Assembly: GCF_023242475.1 (NCBI RefSeq)
Contig: NZ_JALJFG010000003.1
Location: forward strand, 62,001-126,000
Reading direction: 5' to 3'
Length of the DNA: 64,000 nt
Source of the DNA: Pseudomonas sp. MWU15-20650
GTDB lineage: Bacteria; Pseudomonadota; Gammaproteobacteria; Pseudomonadales; Pseudomonadaceae
The position numbers were made by a program, and so were the translations under genes. Below, in pieces: positions 43,816-52,089 of the stretch. Position 1 is the stretch's first letter. Each line of letters starts with the position of its first letter. A model generated the notes under the pieces. The model searched no databases and had not been told where the DNA came from. It saw only the letters and a program-made list of their open reading frames with translations.

Positions 43816-44025
43816 ATGCTGCATGCACAAAACCAGGATCGGCTGTATCTGATTGCCCAGACCGATGAGCAAGAGGCACTGATCGGCAGCCTGGCGTTTA
43901 ATGTCCAGGACCGCCACTGGCTGGTGTATTGCGCCCTCGGCGGGCACCAGCATGCCGACCTGCCGGAGCTGGACTTGCTCACCGGCGTGAGTGTGCTGGA
44001 CTTTTATGTCGATACGGCTGCATGA
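43816..44025 (+). CDS. Small acidic protein of unknown function
   Basis: It has 69 residues, MLHAQNQDRLYLIAQTDEQE to FYVDTAA, with no membrane segment. GAGGAG 6 bases before the ATG is a strong ribosome-binding site, and a good terminator follows the stop, both supporting a real single-gene unit. No family recognised. Confidence 0.7.
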   Translation: MLHAQNQDRLYLIAQTDEQEALIGSLAFNVQDRHWLVYCALGGHQHADLPELDLLTGVSVLDFYVDTAA

Positions 44026-44038
44026 AGGTGGCAGGCAC

Positions 44039-44074
44039 AAAAAACCGGGCTCAGTGATGAGCCCGGTTTTTTTT
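44039..44074. terminator. Rho-independent terminator
   Basis: AAAACCGGGCTCA-GTGA-TGAGCCCGGTTTT followed by a run of T on the plus strand, and preceded by A on the other side. It sits between the 69-residue protein gene and the convergent yajG-like gene, and is likely bidirectional. Confidence 0.9.
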
Positions 44075-44091
44075 GAACCGCTTACTGGCGC

Positions 44092-44676
44092 TTATTGCGA
44101 ACTGAGCAACTGGCCGATGCTTGGGTCCTTGAACAGACGGGTCAACGCGTCACTGAGCACGTCACTGACCAGCTTGGTGTTGGTTTCCTGATTGGGCGAC
44201 ATCCCGAAGCGCTGGTTGAGCGATGCGCCGTAGCGACCGCTGTAACGACGGGTACCGGCGCTGACATCGGACTTGAACGTTGCGCCGATCGAGGCTTCAG
44301 TCACATACAGGCCCTCTTTGGGCGACTGGTACTTCAATTCGGCCAGCGTAATGGTCAATTGAGGAGCACCTGGCGAATTGGCCGGCGTGAAGCCCAGCAG
44401 ACGCACAGCGGCTTCAGCCTGAGCTTGCAGCTTGGGCAGTACGTCCTGGCCAGTCACCGAAATAAGCGCAGTTTCCGGATACAAACCGCCGCGTGAGCCC
44501 AGCGTAGGTGACGGACGACCATCCACCACGCGTACCGACACCGGCTGGCCGTGGCCTACAGGCGCCAACTGTGTGGTGATTTTAGGTTGCGGACTGAGCT
44601 GTTGCGGGCTGTTGGCGCAGCCAACCAGGGTCAAACTGGTCACAGTGATCAAACCGAACAACAGGCGTTGCAACAT
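44092..44676 (-). CDS. YajG-family lipoprotein
   Basis: It has 194 residues. Signal peptide with lipobox LVGC (Cys about 20), then the YajG-family domain with VRVVDGRPSPTLGSRGG and RYSGRYGASLNQRF. The ATG at 44676 (MLQRLLFGL) is preferred over the ATG two codons upstream because GGAG is 8 bases away from the former and only 2 from the latter. Function unknown; outer-membrane location is predicted. Confidence 0.85.
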   Translation of the reverse strand: MLQRLLFGLITVTSLTLVGCANSPQQLSPQPKITTQLAPVGHGQPVSVRVVDGRPSPTLGSRGGLYPETALISVTGQDVLPKLQAQAEAAVRLLGFTPANSPGAPQLTITLAELKYQSPKEGLYVTEASIGATFKSDVSAGTRRYSGRYGASLNQRFGMSPNQETNTKLVSDVLSDALTRLFKDPSIGQLLSSQ

Positions 44677-44858
44677 ACTCATTTCTCCAGGACTAGGTGC
44701 AAACAGGTCGCCAGTATAACGGTGCACGTACGCCCCTCACCAGCAATCCTGAACGGCAGCTGAAGCTGCATGAAAATTACAATTTCGCATAAATTCGTCA
44801 CTCCAGTGTCATGGCACACTGGCAACCTTCGAGCATGTAACGTAACAGGTACAAAGCC

Positions 44859-45092
44859 ATGCGCCGTCTCAAATCACTGTTCATGCCACACGCCCACCAT
44901 CGCCACTTTGCCCTGCTGGATGCCCACGGCCATTGCGTGGCATTCAAAGAGTGCAGCCTGCCGCCGGTCGGTGAGGGTTGGGTAGAGGTTGCCGAAACAC
45001 ACTTAGGCTGGATGCACCGCCCGCTACCGGCCAGTGCCCGGGTCAGCCCACAGATCGTGCGCGCACAACCCCAACAAGCGCTGGCCTCCTGA
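44859..45092 (+). CDS. Small His-rich protein of unknown function
   Basis: It has 77 residues. The N-terminus is basic and His-rich (MRRLKSLFMPHAHHRHFALL), with one Cys pair of CVAFKEC. No membrane segment. Only a weak AGGT precedes the ATG, so the call depends mainly on codon use with strong third-position GC. No family recognised. Confidence 0.55.
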   Translation: MRRLKSLFMPHAHHRHFALLDAHGHCVAFKECSLPPVGEGWVEVAETHLGWMHRPLPASARVSPQIVRAQPQQALAS

Positions 45093-45820
45093 CTGGAGCA
45101 CTAATAAAAGTCATAAAACACACCCATTTCCTTGGCGTTCTTCGCTACAATCTCCCCCCGATTATAAGGACGTCTCCTGATCGGGCCTCGCAACATCGTT
45201 AATGCCTCGGCATTAGCCCCCAAATCGCCCACAGAGAGCCGCCCACACAGATCGAGTGAAGCCGGCGCGCTTGCTGTTTTCTTTGCAAATCACCCGCCTT
45301 TACCGAATCTGCCAGAGCTGCCATTGCGCTCGGCCACTTGAGTTGTTTGCCCGTTGTGCCGCGTGTCGGCAGAGGTTTACGGGCCAGGTGCCAGACGGGG
45401 GCAGCCCTTTTTTGAGGTTCACGTCTTCAAAAGAGCGTGAAAAAACGGGTTTTCACAACTTCACAAGAGTGTGGCGAGCAAATGAATAGTTTGGCGTTTG
45501 TACAAGCACCATCAGCGTCTGGAACAGCCCAACACAGGACCGAGTACTCCCCGAATACTGGAGCTTGAAACCTGTCCGCTACGGATTTGGTTGCACGAAA
45601 CGCACGCTTTGACCATAAGTCGAATTGCCACAGGCGCCCATGAATGCGTTCATAGGCAGATTAGCCCGGCAGGAAGCGTGCGCTGAAGTTGCAAAAAAAT
45701 TGCGAAGAATCGGACATGGCGATCCTGGCCATGGGTAATCTGGGGCAACACGTGAACCGCCCCGTCACTCCTGGCAGCCATGCCGTCAATTTGGTGCTGC
45801 AGATTTTGGAGACGCGTTAA
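45093..45820 (+). other. Long structured spacer upstream of mqo
   Basis: These 728 bases hold no strongly supported gene. Visible structure: two mutually exclusive hairpins, TTCACG/CGTGAA (45418-45423 with 45436-45441) and GTGAAAA/TTTTCAC (45437-45443 with 45450-45456), which share bases; a small palindrome ATGAA-TGCG-TTCAT near 45640; and a 34-codon frame ending at the mqo start. Promoter elements could not be placed with confidence. It may be a long leader, contain an sRNA, or both. Confidence 0.5.
45716..45820 (+). CDS. Possible 34-codon upstream reading frame abutting mqo
   Basis: ATG at 45716 opens a 34-residue frame (MAILAMGNLGQHVNRPV...) whose TAA is immediately followed by the mqo ATG. 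The contact suggests translational coupling, but no good ribosome-binding site precedes it and no family is recognised. It also spans the mqo ribosome-binding site (GGAG at 45808). Could be chance. Confidence 0.3.
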   Translation: MAILAMGNLGQHVNRPVTPGSHAVNLVLQILETR

Positions 45821-47359
45821 ATGGCGCATAACGAAGCAGTCGACGTAGTTCTGGTAGGGGCCGGCATCATGAGTGCCACCCTGGCCGTGCTGCTCAAAGA
45901 GCTCGACCCCGGCCTCAAGCTGGAAGTCGTTGAGCTGATGGATTCGGGTGCCGCGGAGAGTTCCAACCCGTGGAACAACGCCGGTACCGGCCACGCAGGG
46001 CTGTGTGAGCTGAACTACACGCCGCAGGCCGCCGATGGTTCCATCGACATCAAGAAAGCCGTGCACATCAATACCCAGTTCGAGGTATCGAAGCAGTTCT
46101 GGGCTTACCTGACCCAAAAGGGCACCTTTGGCTCGGCCAAGTCCTTCATCAGCCCGGTCCCGCACCTGAGCTTCGTGCAGGGCGACAACGGTGTGGCGTT
46201 CCTCAAGAAGCGTTTTGAAACCCTTAGCCAACATCACGCGTTTTCGGACATGCACTACACCGAAGACCGCAGCGAAATGGCCGAGTGGATGCCGCTGATG
46301 ATGCCGGGCCGCCCGCTCGACGAAAAAATCGCCGCCACCCGCGTCATGAATGGCACCGACGTCAACTTTGGCGCCCTGACCAACCAGTTGCTCAGCCACC
46401 TGAGCAGCGCGGCCGACGCCCAGGTCAAGTACAGCAAGCGCGTGACCGGCCTCAAGCGGAACGGTGCCGGCTGGACCGTGAGCATCAAGGATGTCAACAG
46501 CGGTAATAGCCGTGAAGTGGACGCCAAGTTCGTATTCCTGGGTGCCGGTGGTGCGGCCCTGCCTCTGCTGCAAGCCTCCGGCATCGAAGAAAGCAAAGGC
46601 TTCGGCGGTTTCCCGGTGAGTGGCCAGTGGCTGCGTTGCGATAACCCCGAGGTGGTCAAGCACCACCAGGCCAAGGTCTACAGCCAAGCCGCCGTGGGCT
46701 CGCCACCGATGTCCGTACCACACCTGGACACCCGCGTGGTGGAAGGCAAGAAGTCCCTGCTGTTCGGGCCCTATGCCGGCTTCACCACCAAGTTCCTCAA
46801 GCATGGCTCGTTCCTTGACCTGCCGCTGTCGGTTCGCGCCGGTAACATCGGCCCAATGTTGGCCGTGGCCCGGGACAACATGGACCTGACCAAGTACCTG
46901 GTCAGCGAAGTGATGCAGTCCATGGAGCAGCGCCTGGAATCCCTGCGTCGTTTCTACCCGGAAGCGAAAGCCGAAGACTGGCGCCTGGAAGTAGCCGGCC
47001 AGCGCGTGCAGATCATCAAAAAGGACCCGAAGAAAGGCGGCGTACTGCAATTTGGCACCGAACTGGTCGCAGCCAAGGACGGTTCGCTTGCGGCGCTGCT
47101 GGGTGCCTCACCGGGCGCCTCGGTAACCGTATCGATCATGCTGGAGTTGATTGAGCGTTGCTTCCCGCAGAAAGCGTCCGGTGAATGGGCGACCAAGCTG
47201 CACGAGATCTTCCCGGCGCGCGAAAAAGTCCTGGAGACCGACGCCGAGCTGTATCGCAAGATCAACACGCAGAACAACATCAGCCTGGAGCTGGTGGCTC
47301 CTGTAGGAGCGAGCTCGCTCGCGAAAAACGTCAACGATAACGCAGCGCAAGTGGATTAA
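45821..47359 (+). CDS. mqo: Malate:quinone oxidoreductase
   Basis: Membrane-associated FAD enzyme oxidising malate to oxaloacetate and passing electrons to quinone, an alternative to NAD malate dehydrogenase. It has 512 residues. The FAD-binding motif is [17 protein letters not shown] at about 9-25; [17 protein letters not shown] and [10 protein letters not shown] are Mqo signatures. GGAG lies 9 bases before the ATG. Odd: the last 20 or so residues ([20 protein letters not shown]) are encoded by a REP doublet, see the repeat at 47303. Confidence 0.95.
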   Translation: MAHNEAVDVVLVGAGIMSATLAVLLKELDPGLKLEVVELMDSGAAESSNPWNNAGTGHAGLCELNYTPQAADGSIDIKKAVHINTQFEVSKQFWAYLTQKGTFGSAKSFISPVPHLSFVQGDNGVAFLKKRFETLSQHHAFSDMHYTEDRSEMAEWMPLMMPGRPLDEKIAATRVMNGTDVNFGALTNQLLSHLSSAADAQVKYSKRVTGLKRNGAGWTVSIKDVNSGNSREVDAKFVFLGAGGAALPLLQASGIEESKGFGGFPVSGQWLRCDNPEVVKHHQAKVYSQAAVGSPPMSVPHLDTRVVEGKKSLLFGPYAGFTTKFLKHGSFLDLPLSVRAGNIGPMLAVARDNMDLTKYLVSEVMQSMEQRLESLRRFYPEAKAEDWRLEVAGQRVQIIKKDPKKGGVLQFGTELVAAKDGSLAALLGASPGASVTVSIMLELIERCFPQKASGEWATKLHEIFPAREKVLETDAELYRKINTQNNISLELVAPVGASSLAKNVNDNAAQVD

Positions 47360-47400
47360 CGCAGCGTTCTCAGGTTCTTCGCGAGCAAGCTCGCTTCTAC
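47303..47400. repeat. REP doublet (REPIN) overlapping the mqo 3' end
   Basis: TGTAGGAGCGAGCTCGCTCG at 47302-47321 followed by CGAAAAACG, and the inverse TTCGCGAGCAAGCTCGCTTC at 47378-47397 followed by TAC. These are oppositely oriented copies of one Pseudomonas REP type about 55 bases apart. The first lies inside the mqo reading frame; the mqo TAA (47357-47359) lies between the two. Confidence 0.88.
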
Positions 47401-47412
47401 CGTTAAAAGCGA

Positions 47413-47450
47413 AACGCCCCGGGCTCTTATGAGGCCGGGGCGTTTTTTTT
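47413..47450. terminator. Rho-independent terminator of mqo
   Basis: AACGCCCCGG pairs with CCGGGGCGTT across a loop of about 12 bases and is followed by a run of eight T on the plus strand. It also faces the end of the convergent PA4642-like gene. Confidence 0.92.
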
Positions 47451-47463
47451 GTGGCTCGGTTAA

Positions 47464-47751
47464 TCAGCCGCGGGCGCTGTCGATCAGCTCAATGTAGTCG
47501 GCGGCGTTGCGCTGGTCCTTGATCAGGTCAACGAAGGTCTGGCCATGCTCGTCCTTGCCATCCAGGTCCAGACCTGCTGCCTTGAAGAACCCCAGGAACC
47601 GCTCGAAGTCGTCGATACGCAGGCCACGGTAAGCCTTGATCAGTTTATGCAGGGACGGCGACGTCGCATCAACCGGCTCGAAGTCCAGGAACAACTTGAT
47701 CTGGTCGTCACCGATTTCGTCGCCAATCACCTGTTTCTTATCTTTACGCAT
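47464..47751 (-). CDS. PA4642-family small protein
   Basis: It has 95 residues, acidic, soluble and helical, MRKDKKQVIGDEIGDDQIKL to IELIDSARG. A family of unknown function found next to mqo in Pseudomonas. Residues 50-80 (FERFLGFFKAAGLDLDGKDE) resemble a repeat-like helical pair. It is the last gene in the hpt-cupin-PA4642-like direction. Confidence 0.8.
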   Translation of the reverse strand: MRKDKKQVIGDEIGDDQIKLFLDFEPVDATSPSLHKLIKAYRGLRIDDFERFLGFFKAAGLDLDGKDEHGQTFVDLIKDQRNAADYIELIDSARG

Positions 47752-47833
47752 TACCGACTCCAGCCTGCAGACATTTACACGGGGCTTGAAGTCTACCTGC
47801 GCGACGCCGGCTTCGAAAGCGGTGAGAAAGCAG

Positions 47834-47847
47834 CCCCTCCCACATTT
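47834..47847. repeat. Half REP sequence
   Basis: CCCCTCCCACATTT, one arm of the 50986-type REP palindrome, lies in the gap between the cupin and PA4642-like genes. The other arm is absent, so this looks like a decayed copy. Confidence 0.7.
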
Positions 47848-47861
47848 GGATTTGAGTCTGC

Positions 47862-48329
47862 TCAGTCGAACTGGGCAAGCATCCAGCGATGATACTCAGC
47901 CATACCTGCCTCGCCTTCGCGGGGTGCCCAGTCGGCCAACTCCCCCTCACCCACAGCGCGGTAAGGGCCAGCCTTGCACTCAAACATCACGCTGTCCGGT
48001 TCAAGCACTACCAGACCATGGAACACGCCGGGCGAAAGGTCGACACCCTGGCATTGTCCGCCCGCTTCCAAAACACGTTTGCTCAACACCTCGCCCGTCT
48101 CACTGAAAATCAAGATACCCAGGCGCCCTTTGAGCACCAGCAAGGTTTCGGCTTTATCGGCGCTCAGGTGACGGTGAGGCTGCACATAGGTGCTGGGCTG
48201 CAAACCGACCGCCATGCGATGACAAGATTCTTGCATCTCATGGAAGTTAATGTTTTGACGGCCACGAGGATTGGCGGCCGCTTTCTCGGCCAACTCGGCA
48301 AACAGCGTCTGATCAAGAAAGCGAGCCAT
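47862..48329 (-). CDS. WbuC-type cupin protein
   Basis: It has 155 residues with a single cupin domain: metal-binding HRHLSADKAETLLVLKG at about 52-68 and PGVFHGLVVLEPDSVMFE for the second motif. WbuC proteins in some bacteria are linked to surface-polysaccharide metabolism, but here it follows hpt by 3 bases and no polysaccharide genes are near, so role is unknown. Confidence 0.8.
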   Translation of the reverse strand: MARFLDQTLFAELAEKAAANPRGRQNINFHEMQESCHRMAVGLQPSTYVQPHRHLSADKAETLLVLKGRLGILIFSETGEVLSKRVLEAGGQCQGVDLSPGVFHGLVVLEPDSVMFECKAGPYRAVGEGELADWAPREGEAGMAEYHRWMLAQFD

Positions 48330-48332
48330 CGA

Positions 48333-48890
48333 TTACATTCCTTTAACGGCGTAGATGCCATTGGCGTTACGCCAGTAGCCCTTGTAGTCCATGCCATACC
48401 CAAAGATATAACGGTCAACGCACGGCAGCCCGACAAAATCGGCTTTCAGTTCAGGGCGGGCTTTGCGGTCGTGGTCTTTATCGATCAACACAGCGGTGTG
48501 CACTTTACGCGCGCCGGCATGTTTGCAGAAATCGATGATCGCGCCCAGGGTGTGACCTTCATCGAGGATGTCGTCGATGATCAGCACGTCGCGGTCGATG
48601 AACGAGACTTCCGGCTTGGCTTTCCAGAACAGGTCGCCGCCGCTGGTTTCGTTGCGATAACGGGTGGCGTGCAGGTAAGAAGCTTCCAGCGGGAATTGCA
48701 GGTGGGTGAGCAATTTACCGGCGAAGATCAGGCCACCGTTCATCACACAAAAGACCACCGGGTTGGTGTCGGCCATTTCGCGGGTGATGTGCTCGCCGAC
48801 CTTGGCGATTGCTGCTTCGACCTGCGCTTCGGTGTACAGGCAGTCAGCCTCGTGCATGATTTGACGGATATGCTCGAGATCAGCAGACAT
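48333..48890 (-). CDS. hpt: Hypoxanthine-guanine phosphoribosyltransferase
   Basis: Salvages hypoxanthine and guanine with PRPP to IMP and GMP. It has 185 residues. The PRPP-binding loop is VLIIDDILDEGHTLGAII at about 100-117, and VDRYIFGYGMDYKGYWRN is the purine-binding C-terminal motif. The ATG at 48890 (MSADLEHIRQ) has GGAGAGC upstream; an open frame continuing to 48959 was rejected. It diverges from upp, another salvage gene. Confidence 0.94.
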   Translation of the reverse strand: MSADLEHIRQIMHEADCLYTEAQVEAAIAKVGEHITREMADTNPVVFCVMNGGLIFAGKLLTHLQFPLEASYLHATRYRNETSGGDLFWKAKPEVSFIDRDVLIIDDILDEGHTLGAIIDFCKHAGARKVHTAVLIDKDHDRKARPELKADFVGLPCVDRYIFGYGMDYKGYWRNANGIYAVKGM

Positions 48891-49054
48891 GGCGCTCTCC
48901 AAGGGGGTGCTGTGGCAAGAAAAGCGGGCGAAGGTACGCTTCTCGTGCGCTCCAATCAAGCCTTTATGGACTAACGTACTTGATGTCTATAGGACAACAC
49001 CCTCGGATAGATTAATCTAGGCCGGTTTTTTTGCCCGCCGCCGGAGCCTTTCCC

Positions 49055-49693
49055 ATGCCCACTCGCGAGATCCGCCACCCGCTGATCCGACACAAGCTCG
49101 GCCTCATGCGCCGCGCCGACATTAGCACGAAGAACTTCCGTGAGCTTGCTCAGGAAGTCGGAGCGTTGCTCACATACGAAGCCACTAAAGATCTGCCCCT
49201 GGAAACCTACGAGATTCCTGGTTGGGCCGGTCCCGTCCAGGTCGAGAAGATCGCCGGTAAGAAAATCACCGTAGTGCCGATTCTGCGCGCCGGTATTGGC
49301 ATGCTCGAAGGCGTGCTCAGCCTGATCCCGGGTGCCAAGGTCAGCGCCGTCGGCGTTGCCCGCAATGAAGAGACGTTGCAGGCCCATACCTACCTGGAAA
49401 AACTCGTACCGGAAATCAACGAACGCCTGGCCATGATCATCGACCCGATGCTCGCCACCGGCAGTTCCATGGTCGCCACCATCGACCTGCTGAAAAAGGC
49501 CGGCTGCAAGGACATCCGCGCCATGGTCCTGGTCGCGGCACCCGAAGGCATTGCCGCCGTCGAAAAGGCCCACCCGGACGTGCAGATCTACACTGCGTCC
49601 ATCGATGAGCGCCTGAATGAGCACGGCTACATCATCCCAGGCCTGGGCGATGCCGGTGACAAGATCTTCGGTACCAAGCAGAAGGACGCGTGA
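49055..49693 (+). CDS. upp: Uracil phosphoribosyltransferase
   Basis: Converts uracil and PRPP to UMP. It has 212 residues. The PRPP loop is [20 protein letters not shown] at about 127-146, and the C-terminal [16 protein letters not shown] binds uracil. The ATG at 49055 ([11 protein letters not shown]) has GGAG 8-11 bases upstream. uraA follows immediately, so uptake and salvage are co-transcribed. Confidence 0.95.
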   Translation: MPTREIRHPLIRHKLGLMRRADISTKNFRELAQEVGALLTYEATKDLPLETYEIPGWAGPVQVEKIAGKKITVVPILRAGIGMLEGVLSLIPGAKVSAVGVARNEETLQAHTYLEKLVPEINERLAMIIDPMLATGSSMVATIDLLKKAGCKDIRAMVLVAAPEGIAAVEKAHPDVQIYTASIDERLNEHGYIIPGLGDAGDKIFGTKQKDA

Positions 49694-49695
49694 GC

Positions 49696-50970
49696 ATGCA
49701 GGATGAATTCAACGACCCGCTTTGGCGCCAGATCCTGTCTGGCGCACAAATGCTCTTCGTGGCATTTGGCGCGCTGGTGTTGATGCCGCTGATCACAGGT
49801 CTTGATCCAAACGTCGCGCTGTTTACCGCAGGTCTTGGCACGCTGCTGTTCCAGGTGGTAACAGGGCGGCAGGTGCCGGTATTCCTGGCGTCGAGCTTTG
49901 CATTTATCACCCCGATCATTCTCGCCAAAGGCCAGTTCGGCCTCGCGGCGACCATGGGCGGTGTGATGGCAGCCGGTTTCGTTTATACGTTCCTGGGCCT
50001 GGCAGTAAAGATCAAGGGCACCGGTTTCATCGACAAACTGCTGCCGCCGGTGGTCATCGGCCCGGTGATCATCTCCATCGGCCTGGCCATGGCACCGATT
50101 GCCGCCAATATGGCGATGGGTAAGGCGGGTGATGGCAGTGAACTGATCCATTACCAGACCGCCATGCTCATCTCGATGCCGGCGCTGCTGACCACCCTGA
50201 TCGTGGCGGTGTTCGGCACAGGCATTTTCCGCCTGGTGCCGATCATCTCCGGCGTGCTGGTGGGCTTTGCGATGTCGTTCTACTTTGGCGTGGTCGACAC
50301 GGCGAAAATCGCCGCTGCACCGTGGTTCGCCCTCCCCCACTTCACCGCGCCGGAGTTCAACTGGCAGGCGATTCTGTTTATCGTCCCGGTCGCCTTGGCG
50401 CCGGCGATCGAGCATATCGGTGGTGTGATTGCCGTGGGCAGCGTGACCGGTCGCGACTACCTGAAGAAACCGGGCCTGCACCGCACGCTGCTGGGTGATG
50501 GCATTGCCACCACAGCTGCCGGCCTGTTTGGCGGCCCGCCCAACACCACCTACGCCGAAGTGACGGGCGCGGTGATGCTGACCAAGAACTACAACCCGAA
50601 AATCATGACCTGGGCGGCCGTATTTGCCATCAGCCTGGCGTTTATCGGCAAGTTCGGTGCATTACTGCAAAGCATCCCGGTTCCGGTAATGGGCGGGATT
50701 CTGTGCCTGCTGTTCGGCTCGATTGCCGCTGTGGGGATGAACACACTGATTCGCCACAAGATCGACCTGGGTGAAGCGCGCAACCTGGTGATTGTGTCGG
50801 TGACCCTGGTATTCGGGATTGGCGGTGTGCTGGTCGGCACCGGTACTGGCCCGGATGATTTCGGCCTCAAGGGCATCGCCCTGTGTGCCGTGGTAGCGAT
50901 TGGTTTGAACCTGCTGCTGCCGGGTAATGATGGCTGGAAGAACAAGAAGCCAGACGAGCCACTGCTCTAA
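49696..50970 (+). CDS. uraA: Uracil permease (NCS2 family)
   Basis: Proton-coupled uracil importer with 424 residues and about twelve to fourteen membrane segments. TNTTYAEVTGAVMLTKNYNP-type sequence (here PNTTYAEVTGAVMLTK) and the conserved EHIGGVIAVGSVTG with the proton-coupling Glu are present. The ATG at 49696 is preferred over a GTG at 49690 that overlaps the upp stop, because AGGA lies 9 bases before the ATG and only 3 from the GTG. Confidence 0.93.
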   Translation: MQDEFNDPLWRQILSGAQMLFVAFGALVLMPLITGLDPNVALFTAGLGTLLFQVVTGRQVPVFLASSFAFITPIILAKGQFGLAATMGGVMAAGFVYTFLGLAVKIKGTGFIDKLLPPVVIGPVIISIGLAMAPIAANMAMGKAGDGSELIHYQTAMLISMPALLTTLIVAVFGTGIFRLVPIISGVLVGFAMSFYFGVVDTAKIAAAPWFALPHFTAPEFNWQAILFIVPVALAPAIEHIGGVIAVGSVTGRDYLKKPGLHRTLLGDGIATTAAGLFGGPPNTTYAEVTGAVMLTKNYNPKIMTWAAVFAISLAFIGKFGALLQSIPVPVMGGILCLLFGSIAAVGMNTLIRHKIDLGEARNLVIVSVTLVFGIGGVLVGTGTGPDDFGLKGIALCAVVAIGLNLLLPGNDGWKNKKPDEPLL

Positions 50971-50985
50971 GTCACGTCGCAAACT

Positions 50986-51019
50986 AAATGTGGGAGGGGG
51001 CTTGCCCCCTCCCACATTT
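50986..51019. repeat. Perfect REP palindrome
   Basis: AAATGTGGGAGGGGG-CTTG-CCCCCTCCCACATTT: 15-base perfect stem with CTTG loop, between convergent uraA and hisC. Same family as 37740, 28511-28730 and the half copy at 47834. It could act as a bidirectional 3' hairpin. Confidence 0.92.
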
Positions 51020-51033
51020 GATTTCAGCGCCTG

Positions 51034-52086
51034 TTAAAGCTCGCCCAAGCCATCAATCAGCGCCTGGTTCTGCTCCGGCGTGCCGATACTGACCCGCAGG
51101 AACTGGGCAATACGCTCTTGCTTGAAGTGGCGAACAATCACCCCTTGCTCACGCAGCTTGGCCGCCAGGCCGGCCGCGTCGTGCCGTGGGTGGCGCGCAA
51201 AGATGAAGTTGGCCGCTGAAGGCAACACTTCAAAGCCTTTACCTTCCAGTTGCGCGACCACCTGGTTGCGGCTGTCGATCACCTGCCGGCAGGTCTTCTC
51301 GAAGTATTCACGGTCCTCGAACGCCGCTGCCGCCCCCACAATCGCCAGACGGTCCAACGGATAGGAGTTGAAGCTGTTCTTGACCCGCTCCAGCGCCTCG
51401 ATCAGGTCGGGGTGCCCCACGGCCAGGCCCACACGCAAGCCAGCCAGTGAACGCGACTTGGACAGGGTCTGGGTCACCAGCAGGTTCGGATAACGGTCCA
51501 CCAGACTGATGGCGGTTTCGCCGCCAAAGTCGATATAGGCTTCATCGACCACCACCACCGATTCCGGGCTGGCCTTGAGGATCTGCTCCACCGCTTCCAA
51601 CGCCAGCACACAACCGGTCGGCGCGTTCGGGTTAGGGAAGATAATCCCGCCGTTGGGCTTGGCGTAGTCGGCCACGCGGATCTGGAATTGCTCGTCCAGC
51701 GGCACGGCGTCGAATTTGATGCCGTAGAGGCCGCAATACACTGGATAGAAGCTGTAGCTGATGTCCGGAAACAGCAGCGGCAGGTCGTGTTGGAACAAGC
51801 CGTGGAAGATGTGCGCCAACACTTCGTCGGAACCGTTGCCGAGGAATACCTTGCCGGCGTCGATGCCGTAGTACCTCGCCACAGCCTGCTTGAGCAGGTC
51901 GCTGTTGGGGTCCGGGTACAGGCGCAAGTTGTCGTTCAACTCAGCCTGCATCGCCGCGAGCGCCTTGGGCGAAGGGCCGTAGGGGTTCTCGTTGGTGTTG
52001 AGCTTGACCAGTTTGGTCAGCTTCGGTTGCTCGCCAGGCACGTAAGGCACGAGGCTCTTGACGAAGGGGCTCCAGAATTTGCTCAT
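51034..52086 (-). CDS. hisC: Histidinol-phosphate aminotransferase
   Basis: PLP enzyme of histidine synthesis, converting imidazole-acetol phosphate to histidinol phosphate. It has 350 residues, fold type [13 protein letters not shown] at about 29-40, GNGSDEVLA, and the PLP lysine in [14 protein letters not shown] (Lys210) are visible. Distal gene of hisG-hisD-hisC; 3 bases separate it from hisD. Class placement (HisC1/HisC2) is not resolved here. Confidence 0.94.
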   Translation of the reverse strand: MSKFWSPFVKSLVPYVPGEQPKLTKLVKLNTNENPYGPSPKALAAMQAELNDNLRLYPDPNSDLLKQAVARYYGIDAGKVFLGNGSDEVLAHIFHGLFQHDLPLLFPDISYSFYPVYCGLYGIKFDAVPLDEQFQIRVADYAKPNGGIIFPNPNAPTGCVLALEAVEQILKASPESVVVVDEAYIDFGGETAISLVDRYPNLLVTQTLSKSRSLAGLRVGLAVGHPDLIEALERVKNSFNSYPLDRLAIVGAAAAFEDREYFEKTCRQVIDSRNQVVAQLEGKGFEVLPSAANFIFARHPRHDAAGLAAKLREQGVIVRHFKQERIAQFLRVSIGTPEQNQALIDGLGEL

Positions 52087-52089
52087 GCC

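Noticed and set aside
45256..45489. 77-codon frame with CQSCHC and CAAC cysteine pairs upstream of mqo
   Set aside because: It resembles a zinc ribbon, but starts with GTG, lacks a ribosome-binding site, has a poor C-terminal half, and overlaps the alternative hairpins. Kept only as a possibility.
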